The translations under genes and the position numbers were made by a program. 64,000 nt of DNA, taken from CAIKXD01 sp035439485 (GTDB taxonomy: Bacteria; Bacteroidota; Bacteroidia; UBA4408). This document shows, piece after piece, positions 26,448 to 35,182 of the stretch (its first letter is position 1; each line of letters opens with the position of its first letter). The notes under the pieces are model-generated. The model searched no databases, was not told the origin of the DNA, and saw only the letters and a list, made by a program, of their open reading frames with translations. The DNA lies in the NCBI GenBank assembly GCA_035439485.1, contig DAORKI010000005.1, positions 1 to 64,000 of the forward strand. Reading direction: 5' to 3'.

Positions 26448-28162
26448 AAGCCTCCGATTACATAGCACTCTTTTTAGAAAAAAAAGGAATTGATACGGTT
26501 TTTGAACTTTCTGGAGGAATGATTACTCATTTGCTCGATTCATTAAATCAAAAAACTAAAATTAATATTGTTACCATGCATCATGAACAAGCTGCAGCAT
26601 TCGCAGCTGACGGTTATGCACGTGTAAAAAATATACCTGGTGTGGCTTTAGCTACTAGTGGCCCTGGTGCAACAAACTTGCTCACTGGTATAGGAAGCTG
26701 CTATTTTGATAGCGTACCGGCCATTTTTATTACTGGACAAGTAAACCGACACGAACAAAAGGGTGATAGAAAGATTAGACAACTTGGTTTTCAAGAAACA
26801 GATATAGTGAGCATGGCTCAACCTATTACAAAAGCCGCCTTTTTGGTTAATAATCCGCAAGATTTACCTGAAATTTTGGAAAATGCTTTTCAAATTTCAA
26901 CCACAGGACGACCTGGACCGGTGTTATTGGATATTCCTATGGATGTTCAAAGAGCACTTATTGAAGTGAACAATTCATTTGAATCATCAATAATTGAGCA
27001 AAACATACATCCTGAGGTCTTAAAAAACCTTGTTGAATGTATTCAATTAGCCCAAAAACCACTCATATTGGCAGGAAGAGGTGTTCAAGCTGCTGGAGCA
27101 AAATCTGCTTTTAATGAACTTGTGGAGAAAACAGGAATTCCAGTAATAACAACCCTTTTAGGAATTGACGCTATCGCCTATAATGACCCAAAAAGGGTAG
27201 GTTTTATAGGAAGTTATGGAAATAGATGGTCGAATATGGCCTTTGGAGACTGTGATTTATTAATTGTGCTTGGAAGTCGATTAGATATTAGACAAACTGG
27301 AGCGGATGCTGATTTCATTGCCAATCGTAAAATTTTTCATGTCGACTGTGAATCTGGTGAAATAAATAATAGGGTTAAAAATTGTATCCCAATTGTAGCC
27401 GACCTGAAGTATTTTATTTCTTCCTTTTTGGTATTATGTGAAAAGCTTAGTTTTCCATCATTTAATGAATGGAGGGAAAAAATTTCTAAGCTTAAAAAAG
27501 AATGGCCCGATACAGAAGAGTTAAAACCAAATGGGATAAATCCCAACAAATTGATGCACACTTTATCAAGTGCCTCTCAACTTGCCGCTGGCTATTTAGC
27601 TGATGTAGGAAGCCATCAAATGTGGTCTGCTCAATCTTTAGAAATACTCAATCATCAGTTTTTTTTAACCTCTGGTGGCATGGGGGCAATGGGTTTCGCT
27701 TTACCTGCTTCCATTGGAGCAAGTATAGCACTTAACAAAAAACCAGTGGTAGTAATTTTGGGTGATGGTTGTATGCAACTCAATATACAAGAACTTCAAA
27801 CCATTGTTAGAAACAAATTGCCAATTAAAATTATTGTATTAAATAACCAAACCCTTGGTATGATTCGTCAGTTTCAAGATAGCTATTTTGAGTCCAGATA
27901 CCAATCTACTTATTGGGGCTATGATACGCCAGACTTTACTAAGGTTGCAGAAGCTTATGGTTTAAAGGCGCAGACTGTTTCCAAGCAAGAACAACTCAAG
28001 GAAGTTTTTGATTGGATTTGGAATGAGCAAAATGTGAATGATCCTGTGCTTATTCAGGTAATGATTGACCCGCATACAAACACATATCCTAAAATTGCAT
28101 TTGGTAGGCCGATAACTGAAATGGAACCTATGGCAAAACCAATTGGAATGGAAAGTACCTAA
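26444..28162 (+). CDS. ThDP-dependent acetolactate-synthase-like enzyme, YerE candidate
   Basis: A 572-residue thiamine-diphosphate enzyme of the acetolactate synthase type. The catalytic Glu48 is in MHHEQAAAFAADGYAR, the middle domain has the GRGVQAAGA segment, and the ThDP/metal motif begins with GDG at 440-442 (GDGCMQLNIQEL) and ends with NN near 467. No small regulatory subunit is present. Among branched-chain-sugar loci, YerE of Yersinia is a ThDP flavoprotein of this family that adds the two-carbon unit of pyruvate to CDP-4-keto-3,6-dideoxyglucose. This gene lies between rfbG and rfbH and is coupled to an SDR gene, which points to that role. An ordinary biosynthetic acetolactate synthase is the alternative. 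Confidence 0.82.
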   Translation: MKASDYIALFLEKKGIDTVFELSGGMITHLLDSLNQKTKINIVTMHHEQAAAFAADGYARVKNIPGVALATSGPGATNLLTGIGSCYFDSVPAIFITGQVNRHEQKGDRKIRQLGFQETDIVSMAQPITKAAFLVNNPQDLPEILENAFQISTTGRPGPVLLDIPMDVQRALIEVNNSFESSIIEQNIHPEVLKNLVECIQLAQKPLILAGRGVQAAGAKSAFNELVEKTGIPVITTLLGIDAIAYNDPKRVGFIGSYGNRWSNMAFGDCDLLIVLGSRLDIRQTGADADFIANRKIFHVDCESGEINNRVKNCIPIVADLKYFISSFLVLCEKLSFPSFNEWREKISKLKKEWPDTEELKPNGINPNKLMHTLSSASQLAAGYLADVGSHQMWSAQSLEILNHQFFLTSGGMGAMGFALPASIGASIALNKKPVVVILGDGCMQLNIQELQTIVRNKLPIKIIVLNNQTLGMIRQFQDSYFESRYQSTYWGYDTPDFTKVAEAYGLKAQTVSKQEQLKEVFDWIWNEQNVNDPVLIQVMIDPHTNTYPKIAFGRPITEMEPMAKPIGMEST

Positions 28163-28182
28163 TTATTAAAGATAAAATATTA

Positions 28183-29487
28183 ATGTTTAAAAATCTAATT
28201 AATACCGATTTATTTAACAATTTAAGTCTTATTGCTGAAAGTAAGACTAAAAATACTATTGTTGCTGGTGAAAATTATATACCTGTAACTGGTAAAGTAT
28301 TAGACAAAGATGATATATTGCTTGGTGTTGAAGCTGCCTTAGATGGATGGCTTACCGCAGGTAGGTTTGCTGAAACATTTGAAAAGGAATTTGCCTCTTA
28401 TTTTGGTGCTCCTAAAGCTCTTTTGGTAAACAGTGGTTCTTCTGCTAATCTGGTTGCATTTTATACTTTAACTTCTCCAAAGTTAGGAGATAGAGCTATA
28501 AAACCTGGTGACGAAGTAATCACAGTTGCAGCAGGATTTCCTACCACTATTAACCCTATGGTTCAATTTGGTGCAGTTCCAGTTTTTATTGATGTCGATA
28601 TTGCAACGCACAATGTTGATGTGTCGCTTATAGAGGGTGCAATTTCAAGCAAAACAAAGGCTATCATGATTGCACACACTTTGGGAAATCCTTTCAATTT
28701 AGATGTGGTGATGAATTTGGCCAGAAAATTTAATTTGTGGGTGGTTGAAGATGATTGTGACTCCTTAGGAGCCACTTATAATAACCAAAAAACAGGAACC
28801 TTTGGTGATTTGTCAACCTTCTCTTTTTATCCTGCTCATCATATAACTATGGGCGAAGGAGGGGCAGTTGTTATTAATAATCCTGAACTTGCCAAAATAG
28901 CAGAAAGTTTTAGAGATTGGGGAAGAGATTGTTATTGTGCACCCGGAAAAGACAACACCTGTGGTTGTAGATTTTCTCAACAGCTAGGCACCTTGCCTTA
29001 TGGTTACGACCACAAATATACATATTCACACATAGGATTTAATTTGAAGGTAACCGATATGCAAGCTGCATTTGGATTGTCGCAATTCAAAAAGCTAGAT
29101 TCATTTGTACAAAAAAGAAGAGAAAATTTTAAACTCTTGAAAGATAATTTGGAGCAATTTGAAGATATTTTCATACTTCCCGAGGAAACACCTAATAGCA
29201 ATCCCTCATGGTTTGGGTTTTTACTAACGTTAAGGGAAGGTGACTCCAATGACAGACATATGTTGGTGCAACATCTTGAACAAAACAAAATTGGAACAAG
29301 ATTACTTTTTGGAGGAAATTTATTGAGACAACCTGCTTATGCACAGATAAAACATCGTGTTTATGGCAATTTAAATAATACAGATATTATTATGAATCAA
29401 TCATTTTGGCTTGGCGTTTGGCCAGGATTAAACGAATCACATTATCAGTATATAGCTCAAGTTATCAAGAATTATATCAATAATTAA
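28183..29487 (+). CDS. rfbH: CDP-6-deoxy-L-threo-D-glycero-4-hexulose-3-dehydrase
   Basis: A 434-residue pyridoxamine-phosphate and [2Fe-2S] enzyme that removes the C3 hydroxyl of CDP-4-keto-6-deoxyglucose. In the PLP position it has His (His219-His220 in FYPAHHITMGEGG) instead of the lysine of aminotransferases, the defining change of this family. The iron-sulfur cysteines are Cys192, Cys250, Cys252 and Cys260, giving the C-x57-C-x1-C-x7-C pattern of the Yersinia E1 enzyme. Length fits. It lies 21 bases after the ThDP enzyme. The reductase at the start of the operon should supply electrons. Confidence 0.97.
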   Translation: MFKNLINTDLFNNLSLIAESKTKNTIVAGENYIPVTGKVLDKDDILLGVEAALDGWLTAGRFAETFEKEFASYFGAPKALLVNSGSSANLVAFYTLTSPKLGDRAIKPGDEVITVAAGFPTTINPMVQFGAVPVFIDVDIATHNVDVSLIEGAISSKTKAIMIAHTLGNPFNLDVVMNLARKFNLWVVEDDCDSLGATYNNQKTGTFGDLSTFSFYPAHHITMGEGGAVVINNPELAKIAESFRDWGRDCYCAPGKDNTCGCRFSQQLGTLPYGYDHKYTYSHIGFNLKVTDMQAAFGLSQFKKLDSFVQKRRENFKLLKDNLEQFEDIFILPEETPNSNPSWFGFLLTLREGDSNDRHMLVQHLEQNKIGTRLLFGGNLLRQPAYAQIKHRVYGNLNNTDIIMNQSFWLGVWPGLNESHYQYIAQVIKNYINN

Positions 29488-29526
29488 TTTATCTTTTGAC
29501 GAATCATTTGTAAATAATTAATACTC

Positions 29527-30459
29527 GTGAAAAAGAAAATAAGCCTTGTCACTCCTTGTTATAACGAGGAAGAAAATGTGAATGCGATTTATAGTGCTGT
29601 TAAAAATATCATGCAGTTAAAATCTCAATATGATTACGAGCATATTTTTATTGACAATAACTCCTCCGATAAAACGGTTCAAATATTAAAGAAAATTGCA
29701 CTCGAAGATAAAAATGTAAAACTCATTGTTAACGCAAGAAATTTTGGACATATTCGATCTCCATATTATGGGTTACTTCAAAGTTCGGGCGATGCAGTAA
29801 TTTTAATTGTGGCCGACCTTCAAGACCCACCAGAACTTATTCATCAGTTTATTGAAAAGTGGGAGGAAGGATACAAAATTGTTGTGGGTGTAAAAAATCA
29901 AAGCAAAGAGTCTTTTCTCATGTTTGCTATTAGAAAAACTTTCTACAATTTAATCAATAAATTATCCGAAACCAAACTAATCAAAAATTACACAGGATTT
30001 GGATTATATGATAAAAAAGTTATTGAAATTCTTAGGACTATTGATGATCCATATCCTTATTTTAGGGGCTTAATTTGTGATATTGGTTTTGAAATTGTAA
30101 AAATATCTTATGTTCAACCTCAAAGATACAGAGGAATTACAAAAAATAATTTTTATACACTTTATGATATTGCAATTCTTGGAATTACCAATCACTCAAA
30201 AGTACCTCTTAGATTAGCAACAATGGTTGGGTTTGTGGCTAGTTTAATTTCCTTATTGGTTGCTTTAATATATTTCCTTTATAAATTATTATATTGGGAT
30301 TCTTTTGTTATTGGTTCGGCTCCAATGATTATTGGTGTGTTTTTATTTTCAGCTGTGCAATTAATGTTTATAGGAATTATTGGTGAGTATGTAGGGTCAA
30401 TACATACACAGGTTTTGAAAAGACCTCTAGTAATTGAAAAGGAAAGGATAAATTTTTAA
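29527..30459 (+). CDS. GT2 glycosyltransferase, GtrB/DPM1-like, copy 1
   Basis: A 310-residue GT2 enzyme with a cytoplasmic catalytic domain (about 1-225) and two C-terminal membrane segments (about 233-255 and 268-292). The N-terminal TPCYNEEENV and the DLQDPPELI motif (in place of DxD) match the polyisoprenyl-phosphate glycosyltransferases such as GtrB and ArnC. Such enzymes load a sugar onto a lipid carrier for use outside. The start is GTG at 29527. It follows rfbH by 39 bases. A second related gene comes next after a 126-base gap. The sugar is unknown; a CDP-dideoxy sugar is an attractive but unproven guess. Confidence 0.88.
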   Translation: MKKKISLVTPCYNEEENVNAIYSAVKNIMQLKSQYDYEHIFIDNNSSDKTVQILKKIALEDKNVKLIVNARNFGHIRSPYYGLLQSSGDAVILIVADLQDPPELIHQFIEKWEEGYKIVVGVKNQSKESFLMFAIRKTFYNLINKLSETKLIKNYTGFGLYDKKVIEILRTIDDPYPYFRGLICDIGFEIVKISYVQPQRYRGITKNNFYTLYDIAILGITNHSKVPLRLATMVGFVASLISLLVALIYFLYKLLYWDSFVIGSAPMIIGVFLFSAVQLMFIGIIGEYVGSIHTQVLKRPLVIEKERINF

Positions 30460-30585
30460 AATTTTGCAGGAAAGACTATGACATTAATGGAACTTATTTT
30501 AAGTAGTTTTAATCATCCAAAAAAAAATTAGATTGGTGTTTTTTAATTCCACCTTTGTTTAATAATTTAAAGTAATTTACTTTCC

Positions 30586-31503
30586 ATGAAATTGAGCATT
30601 ATTAGCCCAGTATACAATGCTGAAATGGTATTAGATCAACTTGTGGAAAGGATTGAAGCTGCTGTTACTAAAATTACTAGCGACTTTGAAATAATTTTAA
30701 TAGAAGATGGAAGTCCCGACAAAAGCTGGATTGTAATTGAAGATTTAGCTAAAACGAGAAAACATGTTAAAGGGATTAAGTTAAGTCGAAATTTTGGGCA
30801 ACATTACGCCATTTCTGCTGGTATCGACAATTGTAATGGCGATTGGATTGTAGTAATGGATTGTGACCTGCAAGATCAACCTGAAGAAATTCAAAAGCTC
30901 TATAATAAAGCAACCGAAGGTTATGATATTGTATATGGGCGAAGACATCAAAGAATGGATGGTTTTATTAAAAAAGCTTTTTCTAAATTTTTCCATAAAC
31001 TGCTCAGTTATTTAACCGGATTACAGTATGATAGCACTGTAGCCAACTTTGGAATATATAGCAAAAAAGTGATAGAAAACCTAAAGTTTATGAACGATAA
31101 AATAAGGTTTTTCCCTTCTATGGTGAAATGGGTTGGATTTAAATCCGCAAGTGTTGATATTGAACATGCACAAAGAACCAATGGGAGTTCTAACTATGAC
31201 TTCAAAAAATTATCTAAACTAGCTTTAGATGTTATTTTATCAACATCTGATAAACCAATGAGACTCACAGTTCGGTTAGGAATTTATGTGGCCTTCTTTG
31301 CTTTACTTTTTGGTTTATATGTTATTTTAAGAGCAGTGTTTTTCGGCTTTTCAGTATCAGGATATGCAAGTATTATTTTTTCCATTTGGTTTCTTTCAGG
31401 AATTATACTGGCTACACTTGGAATTGTCGGCTTATACGTAGGAAAAATATTTGAAGGGGTTAAAAACAGACCTGTTTATATTGTTGAAAAGGAGACGCAA
31501 TGA
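30586..31503 (+). CDS. GT2 glycosyltransferase, GtrB/DPM1-like, copy 2
   Basis: A 305-residue enzyme with the same architecture as the previous gene: GT2 domain starting SIISPVYNAEMV, an acidic VVMDCDLQDQPEEI motif, and two C-terminal membrane helices (about 228-250 and 262-285). The two are paralogous but clearly diverged, so they likely handle different sugars or lipids. The stop codon is followed at once by the next ATG. The 126-base gap upstream contains CACCTTTG (near 30549), close to a -7 element, so an internal promoter is possible. Confidence 0.88.
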   Translation: MKLSIISPVYNAEMVLDQLVERIEAAVTKITSDFEIILIEDGSPDKSWIVIEDLAKTRKHVKGIKLSRNFGQHYAISAGIDNCNGDWIVVMDCDLQDQPEEIQKLYNKATEGYDIVYGRRHQRMDGFIKKAFSKFFHKLLSYLTGLQYDSTVANFGIYSKKVIENLKFMNDKIRFFPSMVKWVGFKSASVDIEHAQRTNGSSNYDFKKLSKLALDVILSTSDKPMRLTVRLGIYVAFFALLFGLYVILRAVFFGFSVSGYASIIFSIWFLSGIILATLGIVGLYVGKIFEGVKNRPVYIVEKETQ

Positions 31504-32205
31504 ATGAATAAAGAAATTGAACATTTAAACTGGGATTCAAATTTATTTGGCTATAAGGTGGGCAAAATTTCTTTGAAAATTGATGAGGATGAAAATAAAA
31601 TTAATTTCCCAGGTAATTCAAAGGCTTTCAAATTGATTTATATTTTCAGTGAGAAAGCTCTTGACGAAGAATTTTGTAGAACAAACAATGCAAGTTTAGT
31701 GGATATAAAAGTAGAACTTGTAAAAATTCTAGATCATAAAACATTAATCGATGCAGCCTCAACAAACATAATACAACTAAGTTCTCTTAACAATGCCTTG
31801 TTGGACTTGGTTTTTCAAAGCGGCACCTACTCTCGCTTTAAAATTGATTCAAAGTTTGTTGCAAATGAATTTGAAAAATTATATCAGATTTGGATTGAAA
31901 ATTCATTAAAATCAGAAAACACATTGGTTTTTGGATATATCATAAATAATGAATTGCTAGGCTTCCAAACTCTTCTGTTAAATGATAAAGAGGCAGAAAT
32001 AGGATTAATTGCAGTTGATGCAAATAATAGAGGTACCATGATTGGTAAAAAAATGCTTAACTTTGCATGTAATTCTGCAATTGAAAAAGGGATTCATCAC
32101 ATAAAAGTAAGTACGCAAAAACACAATGAAATGGCAATGAATTTTTACCTTAAAAACGGTTTTGTTGTAGTAAAAAACACCTATATTTATCATATTTGGC
32201 AATAA
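31504..32205 (+). CDS. WecD/RffC-like sugar-nucleotide N-acetyltransferase
   Basis: A 233-residue GNAT protein. The N terminus EHLNWDSNLFGYKVGKI, the middle SRFKIDSKF...YQIWIENSL and the acetyl-CoA region IGLIAVDANNRGTMIGKKML followed by VSTQKHNEMAMNFYLKNGF align with WecD (RffC), which acetylates dTDP-4-amino-4,6-dideoxygalactose. It lies between a GT2 gene and a WecE homologue that makes this substrate, only 3 bases from the latter. Family and context therefore agree on dTDP-Fuc4NAc synthesis. The required RmlA and RmlB are not in the window. Confidence 0.88.
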   Translation: MNKEIEHLNWDSNLFGYKVGKISLKIDEDENKINFPGNSKAFKLIYIFSEKALDEEFCRTNNASLVDIKVELVKILDHKTLIDAASTNIIQLSSLNNALLDLVFQSGTYSRFKIDSKFVANEFEKLYQIWIENSLKSENTLVFGYIINNELLGFQTLLLNDKEAEIGLIAVDANNRGTMIGKKMLNFACNSAIEKGIHHIKVSTQKHNEMAMNFYLKNGFVVVKNTYIYHIWQ

Positions 32206-32208
32206 GGA

Positions 32209-33357
32209 ATGATTCCATTTAATAAGCCCTTTTTAACAGGCAATGAAACTCATTATATCAAAGAAGCGGTTGAGTCTGGCAAAATATCTGGCAATGGATT
32301 GTTTACCCAAAAATGCCAAAACTATTTTGAGAAAGAATATGGTTTTAAAAAGGCATTATTAACTACCTCGTGCACCGATGCACTCGAAATGGCGGCTATT
32401 TTAGCTAATATTCAACCAGGCGATGAAGTAATAATTCCAAGTTTTACATTTGTGAGCACAGCCTTGGCCTTTGTGCGACAAGGTGCTAAAGTGGTATTTA
32501 CTGATTCTAACAAATGGAATCCAAATATTGATGTAGAATTAATTGAGGGTTTAATTACTGAGCACACCAAAGCAATAATCCCAGTGCATTATGCTGGAAT
32601 TGCCTGTAATATGAATAAAATTATGCAGCTTGCCCAAAAGTATAATCTGTTGGTGATTGAAGATGCTGCACAAGCCATTTGTGGTAATTATAAAAATAAT
32701 GAAGGCAAAATTCAAAAATTAGGTAGTATTGGACATATGGCTGCTTTTTCATTTCATGAAACAAAAAATGTAATTTCTGGAGAAGGAGGAATGTTGGCTA
32801 TAAATGATAATCGATTTATGGAAAGAGCTGAAATAATATGGGAAAAAGGAACCAATAGATCGCAATTTTTTAGAGGTGAAGTAAATAAATACAATTGGAA
32901 AGATATAGGTTCTTCGTTTTTACCTTCAGAAATTACTGCTGCATTTTTGTGGGCACAGCTGCAAAATATTGACTTGATACAGCTAAAAAGGATAAAATTG
33001 TGGAATATTTATCACCAAAATTTGAAAGACCTATATGAAAATGCTATTATTGAATCTCCTCACATCCCCAATTTTGCTACAAATAATGGTCACATTTATT
33101 ACATTTTGCTTAATGATTCTAATGTAAGAGATAAACTTATCGCATTTTTAAAGTCAGTAGGTATTATGTCAGTTTTTCATTATTTGCCGCTACATTCTTC
33201 TGATTATTACGCTAGTAAGCATGATGGAAGGGAATTACCTATGTCTGAAAAATATAGCAATTGCTTATTACGTTTACCTATGTATTTTGATTTGCAAGAG
33301 CACGAAGTGCAAATGATTACAGATAAAATTCATGAATTTTTTAATCAACAATTTTAA
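32209..33357 (+). CDS. wecE: dTDP-4-amino-4,6-dideoxygalactose transaminase
   Basis: A 382-residue DegT/DnrJ/EryC1-type aminotransferase close to E. coli WecE (RffA). Family marks are the N-terminal IPFNKPFLTGNE, LLTTSCTDALEMAA, PVHYAGIACNM and EKGTNRSQFFRGEVNKY. The PLP lysine is Lys186 in SFHETKNVISGEGG. WecE converts dTDP-4-keto-6-deoxyglucose and glutamate to dTDP-Fuc4N. Located 3 bases after the WecD homologue and 6 bases before the GT11 gene, it is part of the same operon. This is a second nucleotide-sugar branch alongside the CDP-dideoxy branch. Confidence 0.94.
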   Translation: MIPFNKPFLTGNETHYIKEAVESGKISGNGLFTQKCQNYFEKEYGFKKALLTTSCTDALEMAAILANIQPGDEVIIPSFTFVSTALAFVRQGAKVVFTDSNKWNPNIDVELIEGLITEHTKAIIPVHYAGIACNMNKIMQLAQKYNLLVIEDAAQAICGNYKNNEGKIQKLGSIGHMAAFSFHETKNVISGEGGMLAINDNRFMERAEIIWEKGTNRSQFFRGEVNKYNWKDIGSSFLPSEITAAFLWAQLQNIDLIQLKRIKLWNIYHQNLKDLYENAIIESPHIPNFATNNGHIYYILLNDSNVRDKLIAFLKSVGIMSVFHYLPLHSSDYYASKHDGRELPMSEKYSNCLLRLPMYFDLQEHEVQMITDKIHEFFNQQF

Positions 33358-33363
33358 ATTTAT

Positions 33364-34200
33364 ATGCTTGTTTTTCATTCACATTGTCAAATGGGTAATC
33401 AAATGTTTATTTATGCCTGTGCTAGGTCTTTAGCAAAAAAAAGAAAACTTGAATACTGCCTAAGTGAAATTGAATATCTGCAGTACTTCGAGTTAAGTAA
33501 AGATGACATTAATAATGCAGGTAAATATCGAAAATTTAAAATAATTAATAAAATTCCTGGGTTTAAATTTACCTTTAAACACTATCAGGATAACCGCATA
33601 GATTATGCTGACTTAATGGTTCAAGAAAATAGTAAAAGGGTTTGGTATTATGGCTATTTTCAGGGTGAAAAGTATTTATTTGATAATACAAACGACATTA
33701 GGAAATGTTTTCAAATTAAATCACAATATATTGATGAATATAATAATTTTAAAAATAAATATTTACAATCAAAAAGAAGCATTGTGGTTCATATTAGATT
33801 AAAAGATTATAAAACTTTTGGTCCCGATTTTTTAAATGGTCCTGATTTAACTTTACCTTTTAGTTATTATCATCATAACCTAAAACAACAAATTGAACAG
33901 CAATCAGACAATAACTTTCAAATTATATTTTTATCTGATGATATTAATGAAGTGAAAAAAGAATTTGGTTCCTACAATGGAATTTTTTCTGAAAATAATA
34001 TGATTGTTGATTTTCAAATTTTAAAAAATGCATCCGTTGCTATAATTTCTCCTAGTTCCTATGCTTGGTGGGCTTGTTGGTTATCTGACCCAGGTTTACA
34101 AGTAACCGTAGTACCAAAATATTTTTTAGGATTTAAAGTTAACAATGAATTTCCAATAAATATGATTCCTCCACATTTTATTCAAGCAGTAGTTAATTAA
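33364..34200 (+). CDS. GT11 alpha-1,2-fucosyltransferase-like enzyme
   Basis: A 278-residue protein of glycosyltransferase family 11. The N-terminal HCQMGNQMFIYACARSLA corresponds to the GLGNQMFQYA motif. The nucleotide-sugar motif appears as VHIRLKDYKTF, in which the second Arg of the usual HxRRxDY is Leu. The SPSSYAWWACWLSDPG block is the conserved C-terminal motif. The altered arginine could weaken GDP-fucose binding or shift the donor. No GDP-fucose synthesis genes are in the window. It is cytoplasmic or peripheral and should act on the O-unit. Confidence 0.85.
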   Translation: MLVFHSHCQMGNQMFIYACARSLAKKRKLEYCLSEIEYLQYFELSKDDINNAGKYRKFKIINKIPGFKFTFKHYQDNRIDYADLMVQENSKRVWYYGYFQGEKYLFDNTNDIRKCFQIKSQYIDEYNNFKNKYLQSKRSIVVHIRLKDYKTFGPDFLNGPDLTLPFSYYHHNLKQQIEQQSDNNFQIIFLSDDINEVKKEFGSYNGIFSENNMIVDFQILKNASVAIISPSSYAWWACWLSDPGLQVTVVPKYFLGFKVNNEFPINMIPPHFIQAVVN

Positions 34201-34209
34201 AGTGATCTT

Positions 34210-35103
34210 ATGCACCATCTACCGCCTTTTTTCTCTGTCATAATCCCAACCTATAATAGGAGTCACATCATTAGCAGTGCTATTAAAAGTGTTATTGCGC
34301 AAGTTTATCATAACTGGGAACTTATTATAATTGATGACGGGTCAAAGGATAATACTAAAAAGGTAGTTGAAAGATTTGAAGACCCTAGAATTAAATACTA
34401 TTATCAAAAAAACACCGAACGTAGTCAAGCTCGCAATAATGGAATTAAATTAGCTAAAGGACAATACATTTGCTTCCTTGATTCTGATGACCAATATTGT
34501 ACTAATCATTTACAAGTTTTTTATGATTTTATTTTGGCTCATCAGCATCCTGTGGCCCTTCTTTTCAGTAATCCAATAGTTTTAAATGGAAATGAAGAGA
34601 TTCAAGAAAAAATTGCCCCTTTTAACGAAAACAATACCTTAGCCTATATTTTAAAAAACTCAATTATTCCTGATAGAGTTTGTATACACCATCAAATTTT
34701 TAATTCATATCAATTTAACCCTGCTATTCATATAGGAGAGGATACCATATTGTGGTCGCAAATTACCAATTCCTTTCCAATGTATCATGTTGATGAATAC
34801 ACAGTAAAATATCTCATACATGATGACAATTCGGTTAATTTAAAAAATAATGTATATAGTCATAGACTAAAAGGATTATTAAAACTTTTCAATGAACCTG
34901 AAATAAAAAAACGATTGTCAAGAAAGCTAAAAAACCAATTAATAAGTGTTTGTTATTTTGGAATTGCAAGACATTATGAACTTAAAAGGAGTTTTTTTCC
35001 TATGTGTTATAATACTTTGATGTCGGTTTTATATGACATTAATAATTTACAAACTAAGTCAAAATTGTTCATGATTTATGCATTTTTAAGACAGAAATCA
35101 TAA
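34210..35103 (+). CDS. GT2 family glycosyltransferase
   Basis: A 297-residue GT-A glycosyltransferase. The N-terminal SVIIPTYNRSHIISSAIKSV and IDDGSKDNT motifs bind the nucleotide sugar, and the DxD-type motif is ICFLDSDDQY. No membrane segment is present, so it acts at the inner face of the cytoplasmic membrane on the lipid-linked O-unit. It lies 9 bases after the GT11 gene and is the last gene of the locus; the helicase downstream has its own promoter. Donor and acceptor cannot be deduced. Confidence 0.9.
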   Translation: MHHLPPFFSVIIPTYNRSHIISSAIKSVIAQVYHNWELIIIDDGSKDNTKKVVERFEDPRIKYYYQKNTERSQARNNGIKLAKGQYICFLDSDDQYCTNHLQVFYDFILAHQHPVALLFSNPIVLNGNEEIQEKIAPFNENNTLAYILKNSIIPDRVCIHHQIFNSYQFNPAIHIGEDTILWSQITNSFPMYHVDEYTVKYLIHDDNSVNLKNNVYSHRLKGLLKLFNEPEIKKRLSRKLKNQLISVCYFGIARHYELKRSFFPMCYNTLMSVLYDINNLQTKSKLFMIYAFLRQKS

Positions 35104-35152
35104 ATTAAAGCCTTCTTGCATAAAATAAAAAGTTATGAAGCCTTTTATTTAT

Positions 35153-35160
35153 TACCTTTG
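35153..35160 (+). promoter_or_regulatory. -7 element of the DEAD-box helicase
   Basis: TACCTTTG, a full match to TAnnTTTG, 22 bases before the start codon. No good -33 element is visible at the usual spacing. Confidence 0.55.
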
Positions 35161-35182
35161 CGGCTTAAATTAAAATATATTA

